Shown: positions 53,465 through 63,010, counted from the first letter of the stretch. The stretch: DNA of 64,000 bases from Streptomyces venezuelae (GCF_008642275.1 NZ_CP029189.1:2774001-2838000); one strand, 5' to 3'. Notes: generated by a model not told the origin, from the letters alone. A program made the numbers and translations.

Positions 53465-54799
53465 GTGCACGCCTTACTTCCCCACCGTCCGCCCCGCAGG
53501 GACCGGCGCCCGCTGGTCGGCGTACTGGCCGCCAACACCGTCTCCATCGCCGGGAGTTCGCTCACCCTCATCGGCGTCCCGTGGTTCGTGCTCCAGACCA
53601 CGGGCAGCGCCGGCCGGGCCGGGGTCGTCGCCTTCTGCGCGACCCTGCCCGTCATCGTGGCCGCCCTGATCGGCGGACCGGTCATCGACCGGATCGGCCG
53701 CCGCCGGGTTTCCGTCGCCTCCGACCTGATCAGCGGCCTGTCGGTCGGTGCGATCCCGCTGCTGCACCACGCCGGCGTGCTGGAGTTCTGGATGCTGTGC
53801 GCCCTGATGGCCGTCGGCGGCCTGGTGCACACCCCGGGCCTGACCGCCCGCGCCGTGCTCCTGCCGAATCTCGCCGAGCACGCCGGCACCACCATCACCC
53901 GGGCCGCCGGCCTCTACGACGCGGTCTCGCGCGGTGCCCGGATGATCGGGGCCGCGGTGGCCGGCCTGCTCATCGCGGGGTTCGGCGCCGAGACCGTGCT
54001 GCTGCTGGACGCTGCGACCTTCGGGGCGTCGGCGCTGCTGGTCGCCGTCTTCCTGCGCGGGGTGCCGGCCGCCGAACCGCAACGCACCACCGGGAAGGTG
54101 TCCCTCACGGCCTACCGCGCCGAACTCGCCGAGGGCTGGGCCTTCATGACCCGCACCCGACTGCTGCTGGGCATCACCGTCATGGTCATGATGACGAACG
54201 GGCTGGACCAGGGCTGGTCCGCGGTCCTGCTTCCCGTGCACGGCCGGGAAGATCTCGGCGGCGCCGCCGCCATCGGCCTGATGATCTCCCTCTTCGGCGG
54301 CTTCGCCCTGCTGGGCGCCCTGCTCTACGGGATGTGGGGCGAGCGCTTCCCCCGCCGCGCGGTGTTCACCGCGGCCTTCCTGCTCTCCGGGGCGACCCGG
54401 TACGTGGTGGCCGCCCTCACCGACACGACGCTGCCGCTCGCGGTGACGATGGCCCTGGCCGGACTGGGCGCGGGCATGCTCAACCCGATCCTGACCACGA
54501 TCATGTACGAGCAGGTGCCGGAGGCACTGCGCAGCCGCGTCTCGGGCGTGGCCACGGCAGGCTGCGAGCTGACCATGCCGATGGGCGGGCTCGCGGCGGG
54601 CCTCCTGGTCGACGGCTTCGGGGTCACCACGGCGCTGCTGCTGTTCGGTGGCACGTACCTGCTGACGACGCTCGCCCCGATGGTCTTCCCGGCCTGGCGC
54701 GCCATGGACCGGCCGCCGGCCGCCGCCCTCAGCAGGACGGAGCCTGCTCGCCCCGGTTCAGCGCACGAAGAGAGTTCACCGCATCCGTCAGCGAGGTGA
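53465..54799 (+). CDS. MFS exporter
   Basis: A 444-residue major facilitator with about 12 TM segments. The A-motif-like loop is GGPVIDRIGRRRVSVASD between TM2 and TM3, and GLAAGLLVDGFGVTTALL is near the C-terminal half. The pattern fits drug exporters of the DHA3 type (similar to MefA/tetracycline V type). GTG 53465 has GAGGAG 6 nt upstream. It is paired with the upstream winged-helix regulator. Its last 71 bp overlap the convergent S16 protease gene. Confidence 0.87.
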   Translation: MHALLPHRPPRRDRRPLVGVLAANTVSIAGSSLTLIGVPWFVLQTTGSAGRAGVVAFCATLPVIVAALIGGPVIDRIGRRRVSVASDLISGLSVGAIPLLHHAGVLEFWMLCALMAVGGLVHTPGLTARAVLLPNLAEHAGTTITRAAGLYDAVSRGARMIGAAVAGLLIAGFGAETVLLLDAATFGASALLVAVFLRGVPAAEPQRTTGKVSLTAYRAELAEGWAFMTRTRLLLGITVMVMMTNGLDQGWSAVLLPVHGREDLGGAAAIGLMISLFGGFALLGALLYGMWGERFPRRAVFTAAFLLSGATRYVVAALTDTTLPLAVTMALAGLGAGMLNPILTTIMYEQVPEALRSRVSGVATAGCELTMPMGGLAAGLLVDGFGVTTALLLFGGTYLLTTLAPMVFPAWRAMDRPPAAALSRTEPARPGSAHEESSPHPSAR

Positions 54800-55526
54800 C
54801 GGGGACCAGCCGCAGCCCCTCGGGGAGTTCCGACAGGGCGTCCGCGCACTCGGCCTTCGGTACGAGGAACACGCTCGCCCCGTCGCGCCGCGCGGCCTGG
54901 GTCTTCAGGGCCACCCCGCCGACCGCTCCGACCTTGCCGTCGCCGGTGATGGTGCCCGTACCGGCGACGCTGCGGCCGCCGGTGAGATCGCCGCCGCTGC
55001 CGTCACCGTCGAGCTTGTCGATGATGCCGAGGGAGAAGAGGAGCCCGGCGCTGGGGCCGCCGACGTCGGCGAGGTTGAGCTCGACCTTCACGTCTTTCGG
55101 GTCCTTGTGGAGGAAGCCGAGGGCCGCGTCGGTGGCGGCCGACTGCGACTTGGCCATTTCCTCCAGGTTGTGCTTCTCGATCTCCTCGTCGCTTCCGCCG
55201 GTGGAGTAGACGGCCTCCCTGGGCATGACCGCCTGATCGGTCTTGAACCAGTGGCCGACGAGTTCGTGCAGTTTCATCGTCGAGGACGGGCCGGTGGCCC
55301 GGATGGTGGTCATCCGGAGCTCGCCCTTGGTGTCCCGGACCGGGGCACCGGTCACGGTGATGACCGGCTTGCCCTGGTCGGAGCCCAGCACGTCGGCCGT
55401 GAGCCCGGGAATGGCGACCACGAAGGGCAGCGGCGCGAAGGCCGCGGCGGCGAACAGCCCGAGCACGGGGGCGGCGCAGACGGCCAGGGCAGCGGGACGC
55501 GGCAGACGTGAGAGGCGTGAGAGCAC
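54729..55526 (-). CDS. Lon-like (S16) secreted or anchored serine protease
   Basis: A 265-residue protein. An N-terminal hydrophobic segment (about 10-35) looks like a signal anchor. The C-terminal half is a Lon-type S16 domain: DVGGPSAGLLFSLGIID with the catalytic Ser in GPSAG, and GTGTITGDGKVGAVGGVALKTQAA with the Lys of the dyad. It resembles YlbL-type proteins but no PDZ domain is evident in its middle part. The GTG start lies 167 bp from the IclR stop. Confidence 0.85.
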   Translation of the reverse strand: MLSRLSRLPRPAALAVCAAPVLGLFAAAAFAPLPFVVAIPGLTADVLGSDQGKPVITVTGAPVRDTKGELRMTTIRATGPSSTMKLHELVGHWFKTDQAVMPREAVYSTGGSDEEIEKHNLEEMAKSQSAATDAALGFLHKDPKDVKVELNLADVGGPSAGLLFSLGIIDKLDGDGSGGDLTGGRSVAGTGTITGDGKVGAVGGVALKTQAARRDGASVFLVPKAECADALSELPEGLRLVPVTSLTDAVNSLRALNRGEQAPSC

Positions 55527-55556
55527 CCGCCCAATCTATCCGGCCCGCCGCTCCCC

Positions 55557-55646
55557 ACCCCCGGCACACCCAGCCCCGGCACACCCAGCCCCGCCGGCGT
55601 TTGAGGCGCGGGGGTCCGGGGGCAGCGCCCCCCGGAAACGGCGCCG
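55557..55646. repeat. dispersed intergenic repeat copy 4 with 15-bp direct repeat
   Basis: Two 15-bp units of the type CCCGGCACACCCAGC (55557-55588) run into a dispersed-repeat copy: AGCCCCGCCGGCGTTTGAGG, then CGCGGGGGTCCGGGGGC and AGCGCCCCCC. It lies in the gap between the S16 gene start and the IclR stop. Confidence 0.78.
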
Positions 55647-55695
55647 CGCCCGGCAGCGGACCGCCACCCGGCACGGGAACCGCCAAGCCCGCGGC

Positions 55696-56337
55696 CTAGC
55701 GAAGGGCGTCGGCGACCTCGCGCGCCGCGTCGACCACCCGCGGCCCGACCCGCTCCGGCACCGCGTCCGCCAGCATGACGACGCCGACGCTGCCTTCCAG
55801 CCCGGTGATGCCCACGAGCGGCGCGGCAGCGCCACTGGCGCCCGCTTCCAGTTCCCCGTGCGTCAGCGTGTACCCCGGCTCGATCAGGGAGCCCTGGCGG
55901 GCCGCCAGGATGGCGCGCCCGGCGGCCCCGCGGTCCAGCGGGTGGCGGAAGCCGGCCCGGTAGGCCACGTGGTAGTCCGTCCAGGTCGGCTCCACGACGG
56001 CGACGGCGAGCGCCTCGGTTCCGTCGACGAGGGTCAGGTGCGCGGTGGCACCTATGTCCTCGGCGAGGGACCGCAGCGCGGGCAGGGCGGCCTCGCGTAC
56101 GAGCGGGTGGACCTGCCGGCCCAGCCGGAGCACTCCGAGCCCGACCCGGGCCCGGCCGCCGAGGTCACGGCGGACCAGGGCGTGCTGTTCGAGGGTGGCG
56201 AGGAGCCGGTAGACCACGGTGCGGTTCACACCGAGGCGGTTGGACAGCTCGGTGACGGTCAGACCGTGGTCGGTGTCGGCGAGCAGTTTGAGGACTCTGA
56301 GCCCTCTGTCGAGAGTCTGGGAGGTTTCCGCGGTCAC
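55696..56337 (-). CDS. IclR family transcriptional regulator
   Basis: A 213-residue regulator. The N-terminal winged helix is QTLDRGLRVLKLLADTDHGLTVTELSNRLGVNRTVVYRLLATLEQH, with the effector domain following (LRSLAEDIGATAHLTLVDG, HPLDRGAAGRAILA). GTG 56337 is chosen because GGGAG lies 7 nt upstream; the frame continues further up without a good start. It sits alone; targets cannot be told. Confidence 0.93.
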   Translation of the reverse strand: MTAETSQTLDRGLRVLKLLADTDHGLTVTELSNRLGVNRTVVYRLLATLEQHALVRRDLGGRARVGLGVLRLGRQVHPLVREAALPALRSLAEDIGATAHLTLVDGTEALAVAVVEPTWTDYHVAYRAGFRHPLDRGAAGRAILAARQGSLIEPGYTLTHGELEAGASGAAAPLVGITGLEGSVGVVMLADAVPERVGPRVVDAAREVADALR

Positions 56338-56709
56338 GACGCCTCTCCCTCTTTCGGTGAGCGGCGGTGACTCTCGGGGCGGCACGCCGCCGGTCCCGCG
56401 GCGACGCACGGAGAGGCCGCCGGTAGCGGCCATTGCACCGGCTGCGCTCCCGCGGCGGCGCTGCCACGGTGCGTTTGTTGCGGGGACAGTAGCGAGCAGG
56501 TTCGCTCAGCGGAAGGGCTCGTCCAGAATCCGGGCGCCTGCTACCCGTTTATGCCGTTTCCTGATCGGGCTCGGTGTCAATTCGTGACCTCGATTGACAC
56601 AGGAGCCCTTTACCACCCCATTACTCTGAGCATGTTCAAAACGACTGTGATCGGCTCCAGGGGGGTTGCGTCCACACGCACCTGGAGCCCGTAGGGGGAA
56701 GCACCACTC
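56338..56709. promoter_or_regulatory. 372-bp gap with inverted repeat before surface protein gene
   Basis: GTGTCAAT (56574-56581) and ATTGACAC (56593-56600) are perfect 8-bp arms 11 nt apart; the second contains TTGACA, a -35-like hexamer. They lie about 110 bp before the surface protein start, so this is a candidate operator/promoter. The rest shows nothing recognisable apart from the IclR leader. Confidence 0.45.
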
Positions 56710-58602
56710 ATGAAGCTCAAGCGCATCGCCGTCGTGGCCGCCGCCGCAGTGGTGGGACCGACGGTCCTGATGACCACGCCCGCGATGGCCGACGAGGTCC
56801 GCAATCCCGCGGTCACCACCCCGGACGCGGAGCCCAAGGGCGACGCGGCCGGCGACCAGACCCCGGCCGGGACCGGGAAGCCCGCCGAGACTCCCGCCGA
56901 GACTCCCGCCGAGACCGGGAAGCCCGCCGAGAAGCCCGCTGCGGCGCCCGCCAAGGCCCCCGCGAAGGCCGCGTCCCAGGCCCAGGCCGGGCCGGGGCTG
57001 TCGATCTTCAGCCAGCCGCAGGCCTTCGCCGCCGGCGGCGACTGGGCCGAGTTCAACGTGTCCATCGACAACACCGGCAACGAGGCCGTGCAGGGCTTCG
57101 ACCTCGGCCTCAACTTCCTGGGCACCGACGTCAAGCTGTCCGGCAAGCACATCGAGCTCGAATACCAGTCCGGGAACGGCTGGACCGCCGTCCCGCAGAT
57201 GCCGGGCCTGGACGCTCCGCACTTCGACCTGGTGGCCGGCGCGACGATCGGCAAGAACGCGGGCAAGACCGTCCGGGTGCGCGCACGCGCCTCGGCGGAC
57301 GCTCCCGCCACGGCCGTCACGATCACGGCCACCGGGACCAACCACACCTCGGTCGACTCCAAGCCCTTCTCCCGCCAGTCGAAGATCACCCGGGCGGGCG
57401 AGCAGGTCCAGTCCCAGGCCCCGGTGCTCAGCCTGACCGGCCTGCCCGAATGGGGCTTCAAGGCCGGGGACGACGTCGGCACCGAGCTCACCCTGAAGGT
57501 GGACAACTCGGCGCGCCCCGGCACGGGCGAGTACTACCTCGGGGTCGACCTCGTCTCCGCGGACACCTCGCTCCGCGCCGACCAGGTCGTCGTCGAGTAC
57601 TACGCCACGACCGTGAACGGCGAGTCCTTCTGGCACCCGGTCGAGGTCAGCGGCGACAACGGCAAGCTGCGGATCTTCGACTACGGCGGCGAGTACGCGG
57701 CCGGCGAGCAGCGCAACCTGGTCTTCCGGGTCAGGCTCGCGGCGGACGTCCCGGCCGGCGACGTCAAGCTGAACGTCTCCGGCCAGGGCAACCCGCACCA
57801 CGGCGGCCTGGTCTCGAAGACGGTGAGCTACAGCTCCTCCATCGAGGCCGCGAGCGCGCCCGTGGACGTCGAGGGTCCGAAGATGACCCTGACCGGCATC
57901 CCGGCCGGAGGCTTCAAGGCGGGCGCGGACTGGCAGGAGCTCGCGCTCACGCTCGACAACGCCGGGCTCGCCGGCATCGAGGACTACCTCGTGTCGTTCC
58001 ACATGGGCCGCGGCTTCGACCAGGGCCCGTGGGTGGAGCCGTCCCAGATCCACCTCCAGGCCTTCGGCGAGGACGAGCACGGCAAGGAGGGCTGGTTCGA
58101 CATCGAGATCGGCGGCAGCGAGGAGTCCATGGGCGGTGACATCGGCCTCCAGTCGATCGCCGCGGGCGACAAGGCCGTCGTGAAGCTCCGCCTGCGCTTC
58201 GACAAGGGCACCCCGGCCGGCGGCTTCATGATGGGGGCCTCGGGCTACAAGGAGCAGGAGTCGGGCCCGTTCGTCTGGTCCTCGACGGGCGCCCACAGCA
58301 CCAGGATCCTCGCCGCCGACAGCGGCAACGGCGGCGGGAACGGCAACGGCAACGGGGGCGGCACCGGCAACCAGCCGAAGCCCGACGGCGGCACCACCAC
58401 ACCGGTCGTCGACGGGAACGGGAACGGCGCCGGAAACGGCACCGGCACGGGAACCGGCACCGCGCCCACCACCGGTGGCGCGCTGGCCGAGACCGGCTCC
58501 GACGCGGCCACCAGCTGGGCCCTCGGCAGCGCCGGCGTCGCGCTCGCCATGGGCGCGGCCCTGGTCGCCGGCACCGGCCGCCGACGCCGCCCGACCGCGT
58601 AA
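56710..58602 (+). CDS. sortase-anchored surface protein, LAETG motif
   Basis: A 630-residue exported protein. The signal peptide (MKLKRIAVVAAAAVVG, cleavage near AMADEV) is followed by a Pro/Ala/Glu/Lys-rich stretch with PAET repeats (50-100), three related beta-rich domains of about 140 residues with recurring L-x-G-x-P-x-x-G-F-K-A-G-x-D motifs (LTGLPEWGFKAGDD, LTGIPAGGFKAGAD), a Gly/Asn linker, LAETG at 592-596, a TM helix and RRRR. The LAXTG form suits class E sortase. ATG 56710 has GGGGGA about 10 nt upstream. Ligand unknown. Confidence 0.9.
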   Translation: MKLKRIAVVAAAAVVGPTVLMTTPAMADEVRNPAVTTPDAEPKGDAAGDQTPAGTGKPAETPAETPAETGKPAEKPAAAPAKAPAKAASQAQAGPGLSIFSQPQAFAAGGDWAEFNVSIDNTGNEAVQGFDLGLNFLGTDVKLSGKHIELEYQSGNGWTAVPQMPGLDAPHFDLVAGATIGKNAGKTVRVRARASADAPATAVTITATGTNHTSVDSKPFSRQSKITRAGEQVQSQAPVLSLTGLPEWGFKAGDDVGTELTLKVDNSARPGTGEYYLGVDLVSADTSLRADQVVVEYYATTVNGESFWHPVEVSGDNGKLRIFDYGGEYAAGEQRNLVFRVRLAADVPAGDVKLNVSGQGNPHHGGLVSKTVSYSSSIEAASAPVDVEGPKMTLTGIPAGGFKAGADWQELALTLDNAGLAGIEDYLVSFHMGRGFDQGPWVEPSQIHLQAFGEDEHGKEGWFDIEIGGSEESMGGDIGLQSIAAGDKAVVKLRLRFDKGTPAGGFMMGASGYKEQESGPFVWSSTGAHSTRILAADSGNGGGNGNGNGGGTGNQPKPDGGTTTPVVDGNGNGAGNGTGTGTGTAPTTGGALAETGSDAATSWALGSAGVALAMGAALVAGTGRRRRPTA

Positions 58603-58605
58603 CGA

Positions 58606-58647
58606 CGGAACGGGGTCCGTGCGAACCTCCGCACGGACCCCGTTCCG
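58606..58647. terminator. 18-bp bidirectional terminator
   Basis: CGGAACGGGGTCCGTGCG and its exact complement form a perfect 18-bp stem with an AACCTC loop, between the convergent stops of the surface protein (58602) and the helicase (58662). Confidence 0.9.
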
Positions 58648-58661
58648 CATTCCGTAGGAAC

Positions 58662-60446
58662 TCACCGCATCCGGGTGGCCCACTCCTGCACCTTCTTGAT
58701 GCGTTCGCGCAACTGCCCCGCGGTCGCCTCCGCGCTCGGCGGCCCGCCGCACACCCGGCGCAGCTCCGTGTGGATCACCCCGTGCGGCTTCCCGCTCTGG
58801 TGGACGTAGGCGCCGACCATCGTGTTCAGCGACTTGCGCAGCTCCAGCAGTTCCTTGTGCGAGACCACCGGCCGCCGGTCCGCCGGCAGCTCCAGCAGGT
58901 CCGCCTCGGCGTCCGGCTTGCGCCGGCTGTGCGCGATCTGCCGCGACTGCCTCTTCTGCAGCAGCATCTGCACCTGGTCCGGCTCCAGCAGCCCGGGGAT
59001 GCCGAGGTAGTCCTGCTCCTCCTCGCTGCCGGGGTGCGCCTGCATGCCGAATTCGGCGCCGTCGTAGAGGACCCGGTCGAAGACGGCGTCGGACTCCAGC
59101 GCCTCGAAGGACATCTGCTCGTCCTCGCCGGTGTCCTCGTCCTCCTGCTTGTTCGCCTCGTCCATCTCCTTCTCGGACTCGGCGTACGGATCCTCCTCGC
59201 CCTGCTTCTTCGGCTTGTCGAGGACGTGGTCGCGCTCGACCTCCATCTCGTTGGCGAAGCCGAGGAGATAGGGAATGGTCGGCAGGAACACGGACGCGGT
59301 CTCGCCGCGCCTGCGCGAACGCACGAACCGGCCGACGGCCTGCGCGAAGAACAGCGGCGTCGAGATGGTCGTGGCGTACACGCCCACCGCGAGGCGCGGT
59401 ACGTCGACGCCCTCGGACACCATCCGGACCGCGACCATCCAGCGGCTGCCGTCCTCGCTGAACTCGTCGATGCGCTTCGACGCGCCGGTGTCGTCGGAGA
59501 GCACCACGGTCGCCTTGCTGCCGGTGATCTCCCTCAGCAGCTTGGCGTAGGCGCGCGCCGAGTCCTGGTCGGAGGCGATGACGAGGCCGCCGGCGTCCGG
59601 GATGCCCTTCCTGACCTCCGTCAGCCGCTGGTCGGCGGCGCGCAGCACGTTCGGCATCCAGTCGCCGCGCGGGTCCAGCGCCGTGCGCCAGGCCTGGGAG
59701 ATGGCGTCCTTGGTCATCGGCTCGCCCAGCCGGGCGGCGATCTCGTCGCCGGCCTTGGTCCGCCAGCGCATGTTGCCGCTGTAGGAGAGGAAGATGACCG
59801 GCCGGACGACGCCGTCGCCGAGGGCGTTGCCGTAGCCGTAGGTGTAGTCGGCGGAGGACCGCCGGATCCCGTCGTTGCCCTCCTCGTACGTGACGAAGGG
59901 GATCGGGTTCGTGTCGGACCGGAAGGGCGTTCCGGTCAGGGCCAGGCGCCGGGTCGCCGGATCGAAGGCCTCCAGGCAGGCCTCGCCCCAGGACTTCGAG
60001 TCACCGGCGTGGTGGATCTCGTCGAGGATGACGAGGGTCTTGCGCTGCTCGCACCGGTTGCGGTGCAGCATCGGGCGCACGCCGACACCGGCGTAGGTGA
60101 CGGCGACCCCGTGGTAGTCCTTGCTGAGCGGTCCGGCGGAGTACTCGGGGTCGAGCCGGATGCCTATCCGGGCCGCCGCCTCCGCCCACTGCTTCTTCAG
60201 GTGCTCGGTCGGCGCGACGACGGTCACCTGCTGCACGACGTGGTGGTGCAGCAGCCAGGAGGCGAGGGTGAGCGCGAAGGTGGTCTTGCCTGCGCCGGGC
60301 GTGGCGACCGCGAGGAAGTCCCGCGGCTGGTTCTGGATGTAGCGGTCGAGCGCCCCCTGCTGCCAGGCACGCAGCTTGTTGGCGGTACCCCAGGGGGCAC
60401 GGCCGGGGAAGGCGGGTGAGAGATGGTGGGAGGCGGTAGTAGTCAC
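58662..60446 (-). CDS. DEAD/DEAH-box helicase
   Basis: A 594-residue SF2 ATPase. Motif I is ATPGAGKTT (Lys54), motif II DEIH, motif III LTGTPFR, and motif VI AVGRFVRSRRRGE. Between about 400 and 445 is a very acidic segment (EEDPYAESEKEMDEANKQEDED). The domain order resembles XPB/RecG-type translocases seen widely in Streptomyces chromosomes; the gene is not next to defence genes. The GTG start follows GGAG closely. Its biological role is unknown. Confidence 0.88.
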   Translation of the reverse strand: MTTTASHHLSPAFPGRAPWGTANKLRAWQQGALDRYIQNQPRDFLAVATPGAGKTTFALTLASWLLHHHVVQQVTVVAPTEHLKKQWAEAAARIGIRLDPEYSAGPLSKDYHGVAVTYAGVGVRPMLHRNRCEQRKTLVILDEIHHAGDSKSWGEACLEAFDPATRRLALTGTPFRSDTNPIPFVTYEEGNDGIRRSSADYTYGYGNALGDGVVRPVIFLSYSGNMRWRTKAGDEIAARLGEPMTKDAISQAWRTALDPRGDWMPNVLRAADQRLTEVRKGIPDAGGLVIASDQDSARAYAKLLREITGSKATVVLSDDTGASKRIDEFSEDGSRWMVAVRMVSEGVDVPRLAVGVYATTISTPLFFAQAVGRFVRSRRRGETASVFLPTIPYLLGFANEMEVERDHVLDKPKKQGEEDPYAESEKEMDEANKQEDEDTGEDEQMSFEALESDAVFDRVLYDGAEFGMQAHPGSEEEQDYLGIPGLLEPDQVQMLLQKRQSRQIAHSRRKPDAEADLLELPADRRPVVSHKELLELRKSLNTMVGAYVHQSGKPHGVIHTELRRVCGGPPSAEATAGQLRERIKKVQEWATRMR

Positions 60447-60582
60447 GGTCTCCGGTTCGTGCTCTCGGCGTATCTGGTACGGGTGGCAGGCAGTCGTACG
60501 TAGGACAACCGGGCCACCCTACCGGCCCGGGCCCGCCCCTCGCGGAGGGACAGGCCCGTGACCTCGGCGGGTGCGGCGAGCG

Positions 60583-60996
60583 TCACATCGGCGGGGTGAG
60601 GAGCGCCCGGAGCCGCGCCGCGATCCGCCCGACTGCGCTCTCGCGTCCGGCGGCCACGTCGACGACCAGCCGGTACGCGTCGTCCTGGTCGACGCCGCCC
60701 GGATCGGCCCCGTTCACGGCGAGGAAGGTCGCCGCGGCGAGCCAGGCGGTGCGCTTGTTGCCGTCCACCAGCGGGTGGTTGGTGGCGATGCCGTGGAGCA
60801 GCGCGGCTGCCTGCTCGTACGGGTCCTCGTAGGCCGGGGTCCCGAGCATCCTCGCCCGGGGCCGGTGCACGGCCGACTCCAGCAGTCCGGGGTCGCGCAG
60901 CTCGACGGGCTGGTCCTGGGCCAGGCAGGCGTGCCGGGCCAGGTCGAGGACCTCGGCGAGCGTGAGGTGGCGCACGGGGACGGCGGCGGCGGTCAT
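60583..60996 (-). CDS. Doc-type Fic-fold toxin
   Basis: A 137-residue death-on-curing toxin. The Fic core is HPLVDGNKR (His74 to Arg82), preceded by ARMLGTPAYEDPYEQAAALLHGI, as in Doc proteins that phosphorylate EF-Tu in established examples. ATG 60996 overlaps the antitoxin stop as ATGA. Whether it phosphorylates or AMPylates its target cannot be told from the motif alone. Confidence 0.9.
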   Translation of the reverse strand: MTAAAVPVRHLTLAEVLDLARHACLAQDQPVELRDPGLLESAVHRPRARMLGTPAYEDPYEQAAALLHGIATNHPLVDGNKRTAWLAAATFLAVNGADPGGVDQDDAYRLVVDVAAGRESAVGRIAARLRALLTPPM

Positions 60997-61193
60997 GCGC
61001 CGAGCCGCTTCAGCAGGGGCGCGTGCTGCCGCGCGAGCCGCTGCGCCTCGGCCCCGACCCGGCCGCGCTCGGCCCGCAGCAGTGCCCGCAGGGCGTCCAG
61101 CGCGAGCTCCTCGGGCGACCGGCCCGTCGCGTCGGCGAGGTCGGCGCACTCCTCGCGCTCGGCATCGGACAGTCTGATGATCAGCTCGTTCAT
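60993..61193 (-). CDS. ribbon-helix-helix antitoxin of the Doc pair
   Basis: A 66-residue protein. MNELIIRLSDAEREECADLADATGRSPEELALDALRALL has the beta strand and two helices of a ribbon-helix-helix DNA-binding domain; the C-terminal 25 residues (AQRLARQHAPLLKRLGA) are the likely toxin-binding tail. It overlaps the toxin gene by 4 bp and lies first, as is usual. No good ribosome-binding site is visible. Confidence 0.85.
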   Translation of the reverse strand: MNELIIRLSDAEREECADLADATGRSPEELALDALRALLRAERGRVGAEAQRLARQHAPLLKRLGA

Positions 61194-61294
61194 GGCGGCC
61201 ACGGTAGGGCTGCCACCGGCCCCGACGCAGCCGAATTCCCCGGGCCCCGGCCTCGCCCTCGGTCCTGGCGGCAGGCCGCGGGCGGTCACCGCGG

Positions 61295-62830
61295 TCACTT
61301 GTCGGCGGGCTCCGGGCGGTTCTCGGCGGACTCCGGGCGGGTCCCGGCGGAGTCCGGGCGGGTCCCGGCGGGCTCCGGGCGGGTCCCGGCGGGCTCCAGG
61401 CGGGTCGCCACCCAGGCCCCCACCAGCGCCACGCAGGCCATCGGCAGGAACACCACGGCGAAGGCGGCCGGGTGCGAGGCCGACGCCCCTTCGGTGACGG
61501 CGTGGGAGGCACCGACCGCGCCACCGCCCAGGGCGGCGAACGCGGCGCCCCCGCCGGCCAGCAGCACCACGTTGGCCAGCGCGTCCGAGATCTGCAGCGC
61601 GGCGGAGTTGGCCCCGGCCTCCTCCGGTGCCGACAGCTGGAGCAGCAGCACGCTGGTGGAGCCGATCACCAGGCCCATGCCCAGGCAGCCGACCGCCCAG
61701 GCCAGCGCCAGCGTCCACACCGGCACGGACTCGATCAGCACGGCGGGCGCGGCGGCGATGGCCAACGCCACCAGCACCATGCCGCCGATCATCAGCCGTT
61801 CCCGGTAGGGGGCCGTCCTGTTCCGGGACTGCACCCACGAGCCACCCGCCCAGGTGAGCCCGCCGAGCGCGAGCGAGAAGCCGGCCATCGTCGGGCTCAG
61901 CCCCCGCTGGGTGACGAGCATCAGCGGGACGAAGCTCTCCGCGGCGATGAACGACCCGGCGGCGACCCCGCGCAGCAGCACCACGGACGGCAGCCCGCGC
62001 CGCGCCCGGTAGGTCCCGCGCGGCAGCAGCCCCAGGACGGCGGGCACCAGCAGGGCCGCGCCCGCGATGCCCGGCGCGAGCGAGAGCCACCGCAGGTCCT
62101 GGGCGGCGTACTGGAGCAGCCCCGCCCCCACCGAGATGCCGAAGGCGAGCCGGATCCGCCGCCGGTCGAAGGCCACGGGCGGGGCGTCGGGGTCGACGGG
62201 CCCGGACGCGGTCCGCCGTATCGCGGGGAGCGCCACCACCAGGGGGACGACCACGAGCGCCGGTATCCCGAGGAAGACCCACCGCCATCCGAGGTGCTCG
62301 GTGACCGTCCCGGAGGCCAGCGGCCCGACGATGGAGGGGACCACCCAGCTGGCGGCGAAGGCCGCCATGATCGCGGGGCGCAGCCGCTGTTCGTAGGCCC
62401 GGCTGACGACGACGTAGAGGGCGACGATGACCAGCCCTCCACCGAAGCCCTGCACGGCCCGGCCGAGGACGAACACCCACATGACCCCGGCGGTGCCGGA
62501 GATCACGAGCCCGGAGGCGAAGGCGGCGATCCCGATGGTCAGCGGCCGCAGCGGCCCCTGCCGGTCGGCCCACTGGCCGGCCAGGACCATGCCGAAGAGG
62601 CTGGTGGTGAAGTAGGCGGAGAAGGCGAAGGCGTAGAGCCCGATCCCGTCGAGCTCGCGGGCGGCGACGGGCATGGCCGTGCCGACGGCGGTGGCCTCGA
62701 AGGCGATGAGGAAGACGACGGAGATGATCCCGATGCTGAGCGTCCGGTACGCGGGCCCGAGAATCCCGCCCGGGGGCGGGGGCGGGATCGGTGCGGCTAG
62801 GTCGGACACGCTGTGTTCAAGGGCGCTCAT
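61295..62830 (-). CDS. MFS exporter, DHA2-like, with repeat tail
   Basis: A 511-residue transporter with about 14 TM segments. Motif A-like GQWADRQGPLRPLTIG and motif C-like SWVVPSIVGPLASGTV fit drug/H+ antiporters of the DHA2 type. The C-terminus is a run of seven-residue repeats (AGTRPEP, AGTRPDS), encoded by four 21-bp direct repeats between about 61303 and 61400. ATG 62830 is chosen for family length; the site is weak. Substrate unknown. Confidence 0.87.
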   Translation of the reverse strand: MSALEHSVSDLAAPIPPPPPGGILGPAYRTLSIGIISVVFLIAFEATAVGTAMPVAARELDGIGLYAFAFSAYFTTSLFGMVLAGQWADRQGPLRPLTIGIAAFASGLVISGTAGVMWVFVLGRAVQGFGGGLVIVALYVVVSRAYEQRLRPAIMAAFAASWVVPSIVGPLASGTVTEHLGWRWVFLGIPALVVVPLVVALPAIRRTASGPVDPDAPPVAFDRRRIRLAFGISVGAGLLQYAAQDLRWLSLAPGIAGAALLVPAVLGLLPRGTYRARRGLPSVVLLRGVAAGSFIAAESFVPLMLVTQRGLSPTMAGFSLALGGLTWAGGSWVQSRNRTAPYRERLMIGGMVLVALAIAAAPAVLIESVPVWTLALAWAVGCLGMGLVIGSTSVLLLQLSAPEEAGANSAALQISDALANVVLLAGGGAAFAALGGGAVGASHAVTEGASASHPAAFAVVFLPMACVALVGAWVATRLEPAGTRPEPAGTRPDSAGTRPESAENRPEPADK

Positions 62831-63010
62831 CGCCCCAGAGTAAGGTGCGTAGCCCCGGAGTGACCCTGTCAATTCGACGGATCCCGCGCTCGTCCGCCGG
62901 ACCTAGGTCCGGCGGACCGTGAACGCAGCATGGCAGTCGCGTTGCAGGACCTGCGATCCCCTTCCCCGCCCCCACAGGCCCCCGTAGCGTCATGCACGTC
63001 ACCACCACAC

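Noticed and set aside
58662..60446. The second helicase as part of a defence system
   Set aside because: Its neighbours are a surface protein and, 136 bp away, a Doc toxin pair; no methyltransferase or nuclease accompanies it, and the base composition is that of the core chromosome.
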